DNA of 64,000 nt from Cytophagaceae bacterium (GCA_002710685.1 PALD01000031.1:1-64000); one strand, 5' to 3'. Positions 53,242 through 63,779 are shown, counted from the stretch's first letter. The notes: generated by a model from the sequence alone, not told the origin. Numbers and translations: made by a program.

Positions 53242-53268
53242 TTGGCAAGTTGTAATTTTTTATCTTCG
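53242..53268 (+). promoter_or_regulatory. promoter of recG
   Basis: TTG at 53242-53244 and TATCTTCG at 53261-53268 with a 16-base spacer; one base of the -7 box differs from TANNTTTG. The ATG at 53275 follows by 6 bases. The in-frame TTG would be inside the promoter. Confidence 0.45.
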
Positions 53269-53274
53269 TCTGTT

Positions 53275-55380
53275 ATGAGCCTGGCAAAATTACAGACACC
53301 CATAGATTACCTCAAAGGGGTAGGCCCTAACCGCGCATTACTTTTACGCAAGGAGATGGACGTACACACCTATCAAGACCTGCTCAACCTTTTTCCCAAC
53401 AGGTATCTGGACCGTACCACCTATCATAAAATAGGGCAATTGCAGCCCACCGCCGCAGATGTGCAGATTATAGGGAAAGTCGTTCACCTTAAAATGATGG
53501 GAGAAAAACGGGGTAAGCGGCTTGTTGCCACCTTTCAAGATGATACCGGTAGCATGGACCTTGTGTGGTTTAGGGGCCACAAGTGGATAAAAGACAGCCT
53601 CAAGATAAATGTCCCCTATGTGGTTTTTGGCAAGGTGCAGCGCTTTGGTGGCACCTACTCTATCGCCCACCCAGATATGGAACTGCTCAGCGAACATGAG
53701 CGCAGCCTGCGCGGGGCCATGCAACCAGTGTACCCATCTACCGAAAAACTCGCGGCAAAAGGTATCACGAACAAGGTCATCAATACGATGATGCAACAGC
53801 TTTTTCATGAATGTGGCAAGCAGATTACCGAATCGCTCAGCACTCACCTGCTTGAAAACCTCAAGCTCATGCCCAAGGCGCATGCCTATTTCAACATTCA
53901 TTTTCCACAGTCACAAAATGACCTTGCACGGGCACAATACCGGCTCAAATTTGAAGAACTTTTTTATATCCAGCTACAGCTACTCATTAAAAACAGGTTG
54001 CACAAGCAAAAGATAAAAGGCTACGCTTTCGCGGAAGTAGGACAACACTTTTCTGATTTTTATGAAAACCACCTCCCTTTTGAGCTAACCAATGCTCAAA
54101 AACGCGTCATTAGGGAAATACGCAACGACCTGGGCAAGCCCGCCCAGATGAACCGGCTCTTACAGGGCGATGTGGGGAGCGGCAAGACCATCGTGGCGTT
54201 GATGAGCATGCTGCTGGCGATAGACAATGGCTTCCAGGCCTGTCTCATGGCCCCCACCGAAATACTCAGCATTCAGCATTATCATGGGCTGGTAGAACTT
54301 TGCCAGGAAACCGGGATACGCATCGACCTGCTTACAGGCTCCACCAAAACCGCTAAGCGCAATGCAATTCACGCAGACCTGCTCAACGGAAACCTGGATA
54401 TACTCATCGGCACGCACGCCCTGCTTGAAGATAAGGTGCAATTTAATAACCTGGGACTTGCGGTTATTGACGAGCAGCACCGTTTTGGTGTGGAGCAGCG
54501 CAGCAAGCTATGGCATAAAAACGAGCTACCGCCACATGTACTCATCATGAGCGCAACACCCATACCGCGTACGCTGGCAATGAGCGTGTATGGTGACCTT
54601 GATGTTTCAGTGATTGATGAGCTGCCACCCGGGAGAAAGGATATCAAGACCGTTCACCGCTTTGATGCAAACCGTTTAAAGGTCTTCCGTTTTCTGCGTG
54701 ATGAAATAAAAAAAGGTAGGCAGGTTTATATAGTTTACCCACTCATTCAAGAAAGTGAAGCCCTGGATTATAAAGATTTGATGGATGGTTATGAGAGCAT
54801 CGCCCGAGAGTTCCCACAGCCAGAATATCAAATCTCAATAGTGCACGGCAAGATGAAACCCGCAGACAAAGATTATGAGATGGAACGCTTTGTAAAGGGT
54901 GAAACCCAGATCATGGTCGCCACCACGGTAATCGAGGTGGGCGTAAACGTGCCCAACGCCTCTGTAATGGTCATTGAGAGCGCAGAGCGTTTTGGCCTCA
55001 GCCAGTTGCACCAGTTGCGTGGTCGTGTGGGGCGTGGTGCAGAGCAGAGCTACTGTATCCTCATGACGGGTCATAAACTTAGCGAAGACAGCAAGACCCG
55101 GTTACAGACCATGACCAGGACCAATGACGGCTTTGAGATTGCCGAAGTTGACCTTAAACTTCGTGGCCCGGGCGACATGATGGGCACGCAACAAAGCGGA
55201 GCCCTACATCTCAAGATTGCAGATATCGTGCGGGATAACGATGTGATGAAAATTGCCCGCGGCTATGCCTCAAGCATCCTTAGTGATGACCCCTCACTTG
55301 CAAAGCCAGAAAACGAGGTGATACGCAGCACATATCAAGACTTGATGAAATATAAAAACATATGGAATTACATCAGCTAG
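53275..55380 (+). CDS. recG: ATP-dependent DNA helicase RecG
   Basis: 701 residues from ATG 53275 (SLAKLQTPIDYLKGVGPNRA). It remodels stalled replication forks and Holliday junctions. An N-terminal wedge/OB domain (about 15-170) precedes the helicase lobes: RLLQGDVGSGKTIVAL (Walker A), AVIDEQHRFGV (DEQH), MSATPIPRTL (III), MVATTVIEVGVNVPNA (V), QLRGRVGRGAEQSYC (VI) and the TRG-like tail around GPGDMMGTQQSG. A palindrome (54024-54037) encodes Ala-Phe-Ala-Glu. It is followed after 2 bases by a PAP2 gene, probably in one transcript. Confidence 0.96.
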   Translation: MSLAKLQTPIDYLKGVGPNRALLLRKEMDVHTYQDLLNLFPNRYLDRTTYHKIGQLQPTAADVQIIGKVVHLKMMGEKRGKRLVATFQDDTGSMDLVWFRGHKWIKDSLKINVPYVVFGKVQRFGGTYSIAHPDMELLSEHERSLRGAMQPVYPSTEKLAAKGITNKVINTMMQQLFHECGKQITESLSTHLLENLKLMPKAHAYFNIHFPQSQNDLARAQYRLKFEELFYIQLQLLIKNRLHKQKIKGYAFAEVGQHFSDFYENHLPFELTNAQKRVIREIRNDLGKPAQMNRLLQGDVGSGKTIVALMSMLLAIDNGFQACLMAPTEILSIQHYHGLVELCQETGIRIDLLTGSTKTAKRNAIHADLLNGNLDILIGTHALLEDKVQFNNLGLAVIDEQHRFGVEQRSKLWHKNELPPHVLIMSATPIPRTLAMSVYGDLDVSVIDELPPGRKDIKTVHRFDANRLKVFRFLRDEIKKGRQVYIVYPLIQESEALDYKDLMDGYESIAREFPQPEYQISIVHGKMKPADKDYEMERFVKGETQIMVATTVIEVGVNVPNASVMVIESAERFGLSQLHQLRGRVGRGAEQSYCILMTGHKLSEDSKTRLQTMTRTNDGFEIAEVDLKLRGPGDMMGTQQSGALHLKIADIVRDNDVMKIARGYASSILSDDPSLAKPENEVIRSTYQDLMKYKNIWNYIS
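54024..54037. repeat. interspersed palindrome, intragenic
   Basis: CGCTTTCGCGGAAG in recG, read as Ala-Phe-Ala-Glu. Confidence 0.65.
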
Positions 55381-55382
55381 AC

Positions 55383-55967
55383 ATGAAGATGAAGTTTAAG
55401 TTGTGGTTGCCATTGTTGCTTGTTTTATTTGCTTCCGCGAAAGCGAATGCCCAGGAGTTCTATGACCCGCCAGATTATGAGACATCTTTCTTTGAAAAAA
55501 GCGGTGACGTATTAGAATATGCCATGCCAGCAGGCACGGGACTCATCATCCTGCTAGAAAAAGACATCAAGGGCGCAAAACAATTTGCGCTGGCGTATGG
55601 CTCAACCATCGTGTTGACCTATGCACTTAAAAACGTCATTGAAAAAGAAAGACCACAGTCCAATAAACCCCGTTTTGACTCCTTTCCATCAGGGCATACC
55701 GCATCTGCCTTTAGCAGTGCATCCTTCTTGCAGCGACGGTACGGTTGGCAATATGGCCTGCCCGCTTATGCCCTGGCAACTTACGTGGGCATCAGCCGTG
55801 TGGAGGGCAAGGTACAGCACCATGACTATGTAGATGTGCTGGGTGCCGCGGCCATCGCCGTGGGATTTACCTATATTTTCACATCACCACGAGCTAGAGA
55901 AATACCACAGGTATCCTTCAATTCAAGGGATAAGCAATTCCTGATTTCCTGGAACTATCGTTTTTAA
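55383..55967 (+). CDS. PAP2 family phosphatase, exported
   Basis: 194 residues from ATG 55383, just after the recG stop; the frame's start at 55362 overlaps recG. The signal peptide (KFKLWLPLLLVLFASAKANAQ) is followed by the three phosphatase motifs: KNVIEKERPQSNKPR, FPSGHTASAFS and SRVEGKVQHHDYVDVLGA, with the catalytic His residues in PSGH and in the third motif. Only weak hydrophobic segments follow, so it may be periplasmic. Likely substrates are undecaprenyl pyrophosphate or lipid phosphates, by family only. A palindrome encodes the signal cleavage region (55431-55447), and another lies beyond the stop (55972-55990). Confidence 0.88.
   Translation: MKMKFKLWLPLLLVLFASAKANAQEFYDPPDYETSFFEKSGDVLEYAMPAGTGLIILLEKDIKGAKQFALAYGSTIVLTYALKNVIEKERPQSNKPRFDSFPSGHTASAFSSASFLQRRYGWQYGLPAYALATYVGISRVEGKVQHHDYVDVLGAAAIAVGFTYIFTSPRAREIPQVSFNSRDKQFLISWNYRF
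55431..55447. repeat. interspersed palindrome encoding a signal peptidase site
   Basis: GCTTCCGCGAAAGCGAA, read as Ala-Ser-Ala-Lys-Ala-Asn at the end of the signal peptide of the PAP2 phosphatase. Confidence 0.6.
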
Positions 55968-55971
55968 GGTA

Positions 55972-55990
55972 TTTTGGCTTTAAGCCAAAA
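55972..55990. repeat. interspersed palindrome, intergenic
   Basis: TTTTGGCTTTAAGCCAAAA, 4 bases after the PAP2 stop; a stem-loop here may also assist in ending transcription. Confidence 0.8.
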
Positions 55991-56031
55991 CAAAACACGT
56001 AAAAAGCCACAACTAAAAAAAGGGTAAATAG

Positions 56032-56039
56032 TATATTTG
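56032..56039 (+). promoter_or_regulatory. -7 box of pheT
   Basis: TATATTTG, a perfect consensus match 19 bases before ATG 56059. No TTG at the usual upstream distance. Confidence 0.5.
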
Positions 56040-56058
56040 CCACTCTTAAAAATGCAGG

Positions 56059-58485
56059 ATGAAGATTTCTTATAACTGGTTAAAGCAGTTCATAAAAATT
56101 GATTGGGATGCCGTTAAAACAGGCAATCTATTAACTGACCTAGGTCTTGAGATCGAGGGTATAGAACCTTATCAAAGTGTGCCGGGAGGCCTTGTAGGTG
56201 TCGTGGTGGGGCACGTGCTCACCTGTGAAAAACACCCCAATGCAGACCGCCTGAACATCACAAAAGTAGACCTGGGCGATGGCAACCCATTGCAGATAGT
56301 ATGTGGCGCACCTAATGTGGCCGCCGGTCAAAAGGTACCCGTGGCAACCGTGGGTACCACGTTATATGACGATAAGGGACAACCCTGGACCATCAAAAAA
56401 GGAAAGATACGCGGCGAGGTAAGCAACGGCATGATATGTGCCGAAGATGAGCTGGGACTGGGGGAAAGCCATGACGGTATCATGATTCTAGCAGATGACC
56501 TCGTACCCGGAAAACCCCTTGCAGAAGTATTTGAAGTAGAAAATGACAAGGTTTTTGAGATAGGCCTTACGCCCAACAGGGCAGATGCCATGAGCCACAT
56601 GGGCGTTGCCCGTGACCTGCGCGCAGGCCTTATTCAAGAAGATACAAACCTTGAGTTCATTACCCCATCCGTGAGTTCTTTTCATGTGGACAACCGCACG
56701 GGCGCAGTATCAGTAGAGATACTTGATACAGCCAAGGCACCCCGCTATTGTGGTGTCACCATTACAGGATTAACCATAAAAGAGTCTCCCCGCTGGCTAC
56801 AAAACCGTTTAAAGGCCATAGGGCTTACGCCAAAGAACAACGTGGTCGATGCCACAAACTATGTAATGCATGAGCTTGGCCAACCGTTACATGCCTTTGA
56901 CCTGGCAAGGGTTTCGGGTGGTGAGATCAATGTAAAGACCTGTGCTGCCGGCACAAAATTCACCACGCTTGATGATGTGGAGAGGGAGCTTCATGAAGAT
57001 GACCTCATGATATGTGATGGGGAAAAACCCATGTGCATCGCAGGTGTTTTTGGCGGGAACTATAGCGGTGTTTCAGCGGGCACATCTTCCATATTTCTTG
57101 AAAGTGCCTATTTTGACCCGGTAAGCATACGCAAGACCGCAAAACGCCACGGACTTAACACAGATGCTTCCTTTAGATTTGAGCGTGGCATAGACCCCAA
57201 TATCACAAAATATGCCCTGAAACGTGCGGTTTTATTGATTCAGGAGATTGCCGGGGGTGTTGTCTCCAGCGATATTGTGGATATCTATCCCAAGAAGGTC
57301 GAGGATCACCAGGTGTTTTTACATTTCGCGGAAGCGTATAAACTTATAGGTGAAGAGATTCCCCGGGAAACCATAAAAAGTATCTTGACCTCCCTAGACA
57401 TCAAGATTAACAATGTCACAGAATCTGGCATAGGCATGACCATCCCCGCGTACCGCAATGATGTGACCCGCGAGGTTGATGTGATTGAAGAGGTGCTGCG
57501 CGTATATGGTTACAACAACATCGCGTTTAAGGATAAATTGAATGCTTCCATTTCTGGTAGTGGGCGTTATGAAGACCATAAACTACAAAATATCGTGGGC
57601 GACCAGCTCGCGGCACTGGGCCTTAACGAGATTCTCAACAACTCGCTTACATCTCCCGCGTATGCAGCACTCACTGATACTCTCAAAGCAGAACATAACG
57701 TGACCATGCTTAACCCGCTGAGCCAGGACCTTAGCGTGATGCGTCAATCCATGCTGTTTTCTGGGCTCGAGGCCGTGGTCTACAACCTCAACCGTAGGCA
57801 GGAAAGCCTAAAGTTGTTTGAATTTGGCAAAACATATCACCAGTTTGGCGAAAACCGGGAGGAGTTCAAGCATCTCTCCATATTGCTTACAGGAAATCAA
57901 AATGACGAGAGCTGGACAAGCCCCACGCAACCGGTAAGCTTCTTCTATTTGAGAGGTATTGTAGATGCCGTGCTTGGGCAGTTGGGCTTAAAAAACCTCA
58001 CCTTAAAACCGGTTGGAGATTCCCTATTTGCTGAAGGTATTAGTCTTTCACTACGCAAGAAACCCCTTGTTAAGTTAGGGTTGATATCTAAGAAAATCCT
58101 TAAACACTTTGATATTGACCACGAGGTGCTCTATGCAGATTTTGACTGGGACGCCATTCTTGAAAATGTGGGCAAGCAACAGATACTCTTTCAGGCCATC
58201 CCAAAATATCCTTCAGTAAGACGGGATTTTGCCTTGCTGGTGGATGAAGAAGTGACCTTTGATGCGCTTTACAAGATTGCCCATAACGTGGAGAAAAAAG
58301 CCCTACAATCAGTCAATCTTTTTGATGTCTATCAAGGTAAGAATATACCTAAGGGCAAAAAGAGCTATGCCGTGAGCTTTACTCTGCTGGATGAAAACAA
58401 GACCTTGACAGACAAGCAAATCGATAAGATCATGGCAAAGCTACAGGCTGCTTTTGAGAAAGAACTGGGCGCAGAGCTGCGCTAA
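56059..58485 (+). CDS. pheT: phenylalanine-tRNA ligase beta subunit
   Basis: 808 residues, the full bacterial length. The N-terminal OB/tRNA-binding domain has VVVGHVLTCEKHPNADRLNI (about 48-67). The B3/B4 editing region follows (RYCGVTITGL, NNVVDATNYVMHELGQPLHA), then CIAGVFGG, the B5 domain and core (KRHGLNTDASFRFERGID), and the C-terminal ferredoxin-fold anticodon-binding domain (PKYPSVRRDFALLVDEEV). With PheS, which is not in this window, it charges tRNA-Phe. It is a single-gene transcript. A palindrome at 57324-57336 encodes Phe-Ala-Glu-Ala. Confidence 0.97.
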   Translation: MKISYNWLKQFIKIDWDAVKTGNLLTDLGLEIEGIEPYQSVPGGLVGVVVGHVLTCEKHPNADRLNITKVDLGDGNPLQIVCGAPNVAAGQKVPVATVGTTLYDDKGQPWTIKKGKIRGEVSNGMICAEDELGLGESHDGIMILADDLVPGKPLAEVFEVENDKVFEIGLTPNRADAMSHMGVARDLRAGLIQEDTNLEFITPSVSSFHVDNRTGAVSVEILDTAKAPRYCGVTITGLTIKESPRWLQNRLKAIGLTPKNNVVDATNYVMHELGQPLHAFDLARVSGGEINVKTCAAGTKFTTLDDVERELHEDDLMICDGEKPMCIAGVFGGNYSGVSAGTSSIFLESAYFDPVSIRKTAKRHGLNTDASFRFERGIDPNITKYALKRAVLLIQEIAGGVVSSDIVDIYPKKVEDHQVFLHFAEAYKLIGEEIPRETIKSILTSLDIKINNVTESGIGMTIPAYRNDVTREVDVIEEVLRVYGYNNIAFKDKLNASISGSGRYEDHKLQNIVGDQLAALGLNEILNNSLTSPAYAALTDTLKAEHNVTMLNPLSQDLSVMRQSMLFSGLEAVVYNLNRRQESLKLFEFGKTYHQFGENREEFKHLSILLTGNQNDESWTSPTQPVSFFYLRGIVDAVLGQLGLKNLTLKPVGDSLFAEGISLSLRKKPLVKLGLISKKILKHFDIDHEVLYADFDWDAILENVGKQQILFQAIPKYPSVRRDFALLVDEEVTFDALYKIAHNVEKKALQSVNLFDVYQGKNIPKGKKSYAVSFTLLDENKTLTDKQIDKIMAKLQAAFEKELGAELR
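57324..57336. repeat. interspersed palindrome, intragenic
   Basis: TTTCGCGGAAGCG in pheT, read as Phe-Ala-Glu-Ala. Confidence 0.6.
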
Positions 58486-58505
58486 CCTCAAAGTCTGTAA
58501 ACCTG

Positions 58506-58536
58506 TTGACCCGTAAACATCAATTGTATAACTTTA
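58506..58536 (+). promoter_or_regulatory. promoter of the hypothetical membrane protein gene
   Basis: TTG at 58506-58508, a 20-base spacer, and TAACTTTA at 58529-58536 (one mismatch at the last base). The ATG at 58558 is 21 bases downstream. Confidence 0.55.
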
Positions 58537-58557
58537 CGGTAAAACGCACCACAGCTT

Positions 58558-59271
58558 ATGAAAAGGACAAACATTCACCACAAGCTTCTACAGCAACGGG
58601 GAAAAAAGGTAGATGGAGAGCAGCTTTTACAACAGGTCAAGGATTTTCTTGAGCAAGACACCCTTAAGGACAACCGCATCATAGATTGCCTTGACGGCGA
58701 AAGCAACTCAAACAACATCCTGGATTTTGACAAGCTATCCAGTGAGCGTATCTTTCATGAAAATGATATCAAGAACGTGTGTATCACCTACCGCTTGCGG
58801 TTTCTGGAAACCCGCTATTTTAAAGGAAAATTTCCGCAAGAAGTACTTAGTGAGATAAAACAACTGGAGCAAGCACACAATACCCAATTATCGGGTTTTA
58901 AAATCATAGCCCCGTCAAAGCTTTTTAGGCTGGAGAAGGCAGATGACCCCGTGCTTTTTGTACCCATGGGAAACAGGTATTATTATATGGTTCACAAATG
59001 GGGCAATGACCTCCACCCCCTGCGCAAGTGGATGATGTGGCCCTTTAAAAGCCTGGAAAACCTTATTTTTGCCATTCTGTTATCAAGCGTGGTCGCCACC
59101 ATGCTCGTGCCTGATGGCCTCTTTACAAAGCACCAAGACTTTAGCCAGGATATCATGGTGTTTTTCTTTATGTTCAAATCTATCGCGGCCATAGTACTTT
59201 TTTATGGTTTTGCACTGGGCAAGAACTTCAATACCGCAATCTGGCAAAGTAGATACGATAAAGCACAATAG
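58558..59271 (+). CDS. conserved hypothetical membrane protein
   Basis: 237 residues: a soluble N-terminal region (about 1-150, mostly helical, with SERIFHENDIKN and FKIIAPSKLFRLEK) and two membrane helices near 165-185 and 200-225 (NLIFAILLSSVVATMLVP, IMVFFFMFKSIAAIVLFYG). No domain recognised. It lies 5 bases upstream of a DUF2007 membrane protein gene in the same direction, so the pair shares the promoter at 58506-58536 and probably acts together at the inner membrane. Confidence 0.6.
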   Translation: MKRTNIHHKLLQQRGKKVDGEQLLQQVKDFLEQDTLKDNRIIDCLDGESNSNNILDFDKLSSERIFHENDIKNVCITYRLRFLETRYFKGKFPQEVLSEIKQLEQAHNTQLSGFKIIAPSKLFRLEKADDPVLFVPMGNRYYYMVHKWGNDLHPLRKWMMWPFKSLENLIFAILLSSVVATMLVPDGLFTKHQDFSQDIMVFFFMFKSIAAIVLFYGFALGKNFNTAIWQSRYDKAQ

Positions 59272-59276
59272 AACAC

Positions 59277-59792
59277 ATGCTCAAAGACTCTTCCTATGAC
59301 CGCGTTTATACGGGTTCTCAAATCGAGGTAAACCATGTAAAAAACCTCCTCGAAGAAAAAAACATCCATGCCGTGATACGCAACGATTTTGAAAGTGGGC
59401 TGCGGGGTGGTTTTGGCGGTGGAATCCCCAATCATGTACAGCTTTTTGTAAAGAAGGAAGATATGGTCACGGCAAAACGGGTGGTGGATACTGCTTTTGC
59501 AAAAGGCATCCCCGAGGAAGTCCTTGCACAACAGGCCGAACAAAGTAGACTCGCCGAAGAAGAGGCCGTGCACAAAACGGGAGAAAGGCCCTTGATAAAA
59601 AAAAATGCAGATGCCCCAAGGCGCTCTGTTCTTAACCTTGCGCTCAATATAGGGTTGATACTCTATTCTGCATGGAGGTTGCTGCCCTTATTGCGTGGTG
59701 AGGAGTTGCCAGCCTGGCGTATTGCCATAAGTGGTTTTATCCTGGTGTTCTGTGCCGTGGCACTGATCAATCACTTTCGCCGTAAGGCATAA
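59277..59792 (+). CDS. DUF2007 domain membrane protein
   Basis: 171 residues. The N-terminal DUF2007 (putative signal-transducing) domain is visible as YDRVYTGSQIEVNHVKNLLEE, then HAVIRNDFESG and VQLFVKKEDMVTAKRVV. A charged linker is followed by two hydrophobic helices (about 122-140 and 148-166). Function is unknown. It is paired with the membrane protein upstream and ends at a bidirectional terminator. Confidence 0.75.
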   Translation: MLKDSSYDRVYTGSQIEVNHVKNLLEEKNIHAVIRNDFESGLRGGFGGGIPNHVQLFVKKEDMVTAKRVVDTAFAKGIPEEVLAQQAEQSRLAEEEAVHKTGERPLIKKNADAPRRSVLNLALNIGLILYSAWRLLPLLRGEELPAWRIAISGFILVFCAVALINHFRRKA

Positions 59793-59820
59793 AAAAAGCA
59801 GATGTTTCCATCTGCTCTTT
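59791..59820. terminator. bidirectional terminator between DUF2007 and ABC-F genes
   Basis: AGCAGATG (59797-59804) pairs with CATCTGCT (59809-59816), loop TTTC, with an A-run on the left and CTTTAT on the right. Confidence 0.85.
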
Positions 59821-59840
59821 ATATGCATGCTTTTATTGAC

Positions 59841-61478
<1,638 letters not shown>

Positions 61479-61498
61479 TTAACTCATTTTGAATTGCG

Positions 61499-61506
61499 CA
61501 AAAGTA
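61499..61506 (-). promoter_or_regulatory. -7 box of the ABC-F gene
   Basis: TACTTTTG read on the minus strand, a perfect TANNTTTG match. Confidence 0.45.
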
Positions 61507-61591
61507 CTATTTAAGCAGCAAAGGCGGAAACATTAACTTTTATTATAATCCTTTTAATAAATAGTTAACATAGCACTGGTAGCAGCCCATT

Positions 61592-61599
61592 TAAATTTG
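61592..61599 (+). promoter_or_regulatory. -7 box of the thioredoxin-fold lipoprotein gene
   Basis: TAAATTTG, a perfect match, only 4 bases before the TTG start at 61604. Transcription would start about at the start codon, suggesting a leaderless or nearly leaderless message. Confidence 0.45.
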
Positions 61600-61603
61600 G
61601 CGA

Positions 61604-63055
61604 TTGTTACCTAAAACGTCTATCCTGTATACTTCTACCTCAATTAAACAAAAGTTATGGTTAGCAGCACCACTCATACTGCTTACCATGACCGTGTCTT
61701 GCAACCAGCAAAAAGCAGATGGGACGTACCTAGGGGGAGAGATTGTCAACCCTTTATCAAATGCCGTTGTACTACGTAAGGGCAATACCCCGATTACCGA
61801 GATACCCTTGAACCAGAACAACCAGTTCATGTTTAAGTTCAAGGATTTTGAACCTGGGCTCTACACGTTTTTCCACAAGGAGAGGCAACTGGTATTCATT
61901 GAAAAAAATGACAGTATATTGTTGCGCCTCAACACCTTTCAATTTGATGAGACGCTTACCTTTTCTGGGCTTGGTGCCATCAAGAACAATCTGTTGATCA
62001 AATTTTTCCTGATGTACGAGAGCGAGGGCAAGGCCATGCTTGACCACCAGGTATATCAACGGGATTATGACGGTTTTGAAAAATATGTGGATTCCTTACA
62101 ACAGCAACATGAGGAAATATGGACCCACGCACAACTTACCAATGAATTTTCAACAGCATTTGAAGACCTGATGGATGTGGACATACGGTATGAAGACTAT
62201 GCCATGAAAGAAGCATATTGCCTATCATCGTTTGGGCAGAGTAGCGTCAAGGATATCAAGAACACCCCGGCTGATTTTCATAACTATAGGAAGGATATAG
62301 ACCTTGATATGTCGCAATACCTTAGCCTGTACTCCTACCAAAGGTTTCTCTATAACTATTTCAACCACCTGGCTTATGAAGAATATGCCGATGATATGGT
62401 ATATGACCCCAAGTCATTTACCCATAACGCGCACAAGCTGCGCCTTATCAAGGAAAAAATAGAAAACGATAGCGTACAGAGCTACCTACTCACAAGGACC
62501 ATAAGGGATTACCTCTCTGACAGTAATGACAAGACCGGTGGCAAGCTACTATATGAGATTTATATGGAGCGTATTTCATCTCCTTATGACAAGAAGGAAA
62601 TACAAGACCTGTATGCAGCAAACAAAAACGTTGAAGCGGGCCGTTTTTTACCAGAAGAAACCTTATATGATATCAAGGGTAATGAGGTAAAGCTCAAATC
62701 GCTCATTAAAAAGCCCACCATCATCTTCTTCTGGACAGAGAACAGAAAGAGCCATATCATGACCGCCCATGAAAAAATACGGGAGATAAGGCGCAAGTAC
62801 CCACAGTATGATTATCTCGCCATCAATATTGACAAGGATGAGGATGAGTGGCTTAAACTTGTAGAACTGTACAAACTAGACCCCAAGAAGGAGTTTAGGT
62901 TCAAGGATGAACTTGAACAATTAAAACAGGACCTTGCCATTACCAATGTTATACGCACCTTTATCGTGGACGGTGACGGCACCATCTTCAACGGCCATGC
63001 AAACATGTTCAGCTCAAACTTTGAGAAAGAACTTCAAAAGTACTTGAAGCGCTAA
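61604..63055 (+). CDS. thioredoxin-fold lipoprotein without active-site cysteines
   Basis: 483 residues from TTG 61604: a long N-terminal stretch leads to a lipoprotein signal (WLAAPLILLTMTVSC, lipid Cys near 33). A DUF4369-like beta region (about 45-110, GGEIVNPLSNAVVLR) and helical middle (about 125-330) precede a TlpA-like domain (about 345-483: YDIKGNEVKLKSLIKKPTII). At the usual WCxxC position the sequence is FFWTENRKSH (Trp377), with no Cys. RTFIVDGDGTIFN is the cis-Pro region equivalent. It resembles the protein at 42235 in architecture but cannot be a dithiol oxidoreductase. No alternative ATG starts this frame upstream of the signal. Confidence 0.8.
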   Translation: MLPKTSILYTSTSIKQKLWLAAPLILLTMTVSCNQQKADGTYLGGEIVNPLSNAVVLRKGNTPITEIPLNQNNQFMFKFKDFEPGLYTFFHKERQLVFIEKNDSILLRLNTFQFDETLTFSGLGAIKNNLLIKFFLMYESEGKAMLDHQVYQRDYDGFEKYVDSLQQQHEEIWTHAQLTNEFSTAFEDLMDVDIRYEDYAMKEAYCLSSFGQSSVKDIKNTPADFHNYRKDIDLDMSQYLSLYSYQRFLYNYFNHLAYEEYADDMVYDPKSFTHNAHKLRLIKEKIENDSVQSYLLTRTIRDYLSDSNDKTGGKLLYEIYMERISSPYDKKEIQDLYAANKNVEAGRFLPEETLYDIKGNEVKLKSLIKKPTIIFFWTENRKSHIMTAHEKIREIRRKYPQYDYLAINIDKDEDEWLKLVELYKLDPKKEFRFKDELEQLKQDLAITNVIRTFIVDGDGTIFNGHANMFSSNFEKELQKYLKR

Positions 63056-63085
63056 ATAAAAAGACCGCCCCTAAGCGAGACGGTC
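63056..63085 (-). terminator. terminator of the transaldolase-family gene
   Basis: Read on the minus strand, GACCGTCTC pairs with GGGGCGGTC (two G-U pairs) around GCTTA, then TTTTTATTT. It lies 38 bases past the gene end. The thioredoxin-fold gene converges on it. Confidence 0.75.
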
Positions 63086-63098
63086 CAGTATCTATATG

Positions 63099-63114
63099 GC
63101 TTTCGCCGAAAGGC
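63099..63114. repeat. interspersed palindrome, intergenic
   Basis: GCTTTCGCCGAAAGGC just beyond the stop codon of the minus-strand transaldolase-family gene. Confidence 0.75.
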
Positions 63115-63122
63115 AACCTCAA

Positions 63123-63779
63123 TTAATTATTGCCCTTTTTATAATCAGCAAGGAACTTCTCTAGACCTATATCAGTCAATGGATGTTTTAACAGGCCTTC
63201 AATTGAAGAAAGTGGTCCCGTCATGACATCAGCACCCAGCTTTGCACACTCAATAACGTGCATGGTGTGGCGTATGGAAGCCGCGAGGATCTCTGTCTCA
63301 TATGCATAGTTGTCATAAATCTGACGAATCTCGGCAATGAGGTTAAGGCCATCAGTAGAAATGTCGTCAAGCCTACCTATAAATGGAGAAACGTAGGTAG
63401 CGCCGGCCTTAGCCGCAAGTAGCGCCTGCCCTGGTGAAAATACCAGTGTACAGTTTGTGCGGATACCGTTATCACTAAAATATTTAAGTGCCTTTACACC
63501 ATCCTTGATCATGGGCACCTTGACCACGATCTGCTCATGCAGTTCTGCCAGCTCTTCACCTTCTTTTACAATGGCGTCAAAATCTGTCGCGATTACCTCT
63601 GCACTTACATCTCCATCAACAATATTGCAAATATCAACATAGTGCTTAAGGATGTTGTCCCTCCCTGTGATTCCTTCTTTTGCCATGAGGGATGGGTTTG
63701 TGGTAACACCATCAAGCACGCCCAATGCCTGAGCCTCCTTAATTTGGTCAAGATTAGCTGTATCAATAAAAAATTTCAT
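63123..63779 (-). CDS. fsa: transaldolase / fructose-6-phosphate aldolase family
   Basis: 218 residues, the short FSA/TalC form of the class I aldolase barrel. [34 protein letters not shown] with Schiff-base Lys87, [33 protein letters not shown]-type residues in shorter pieces, and [13 protein letters not shown] are conserved. It either transfers dihydroxyacetone in the pentose phosphate pathway or cleaves fructose 6-phosphate; the sequence alone does not decide, though in Bacteroidota the short form is generally assigned to transaldolase. With rpiB at 12.4 kb two such enzymes are in the window, but not linked. A perfect -7 box (TAACTTTG on the minus strand) lies at 63807-63814. Confidence 0.92.
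   Translation of the reverse strand: MKFFIDTANLDQIKEAQALGVLDGVTTNPSLMAKEGITGRDNILKHYVDICNIVDGDVSAEVIATDFDAIVKEGEELAELHEQIVVKVPMIKDGVKALKYFSDNGIRTNCTLVFSPGQALLAAKAGATYVSPFIGRLDDISTDGLNLIAEIRQIYDNYAYETEILAASIRHTMHVIECAKLGADVMTGPLSSIEGLLKHPLTDIGLEKFLADYKKGNN

Noticed and set aside
53344-53901. 185-codon frame antisense to recG
   Set aside because: Shadow of recG without own promoter or domain.
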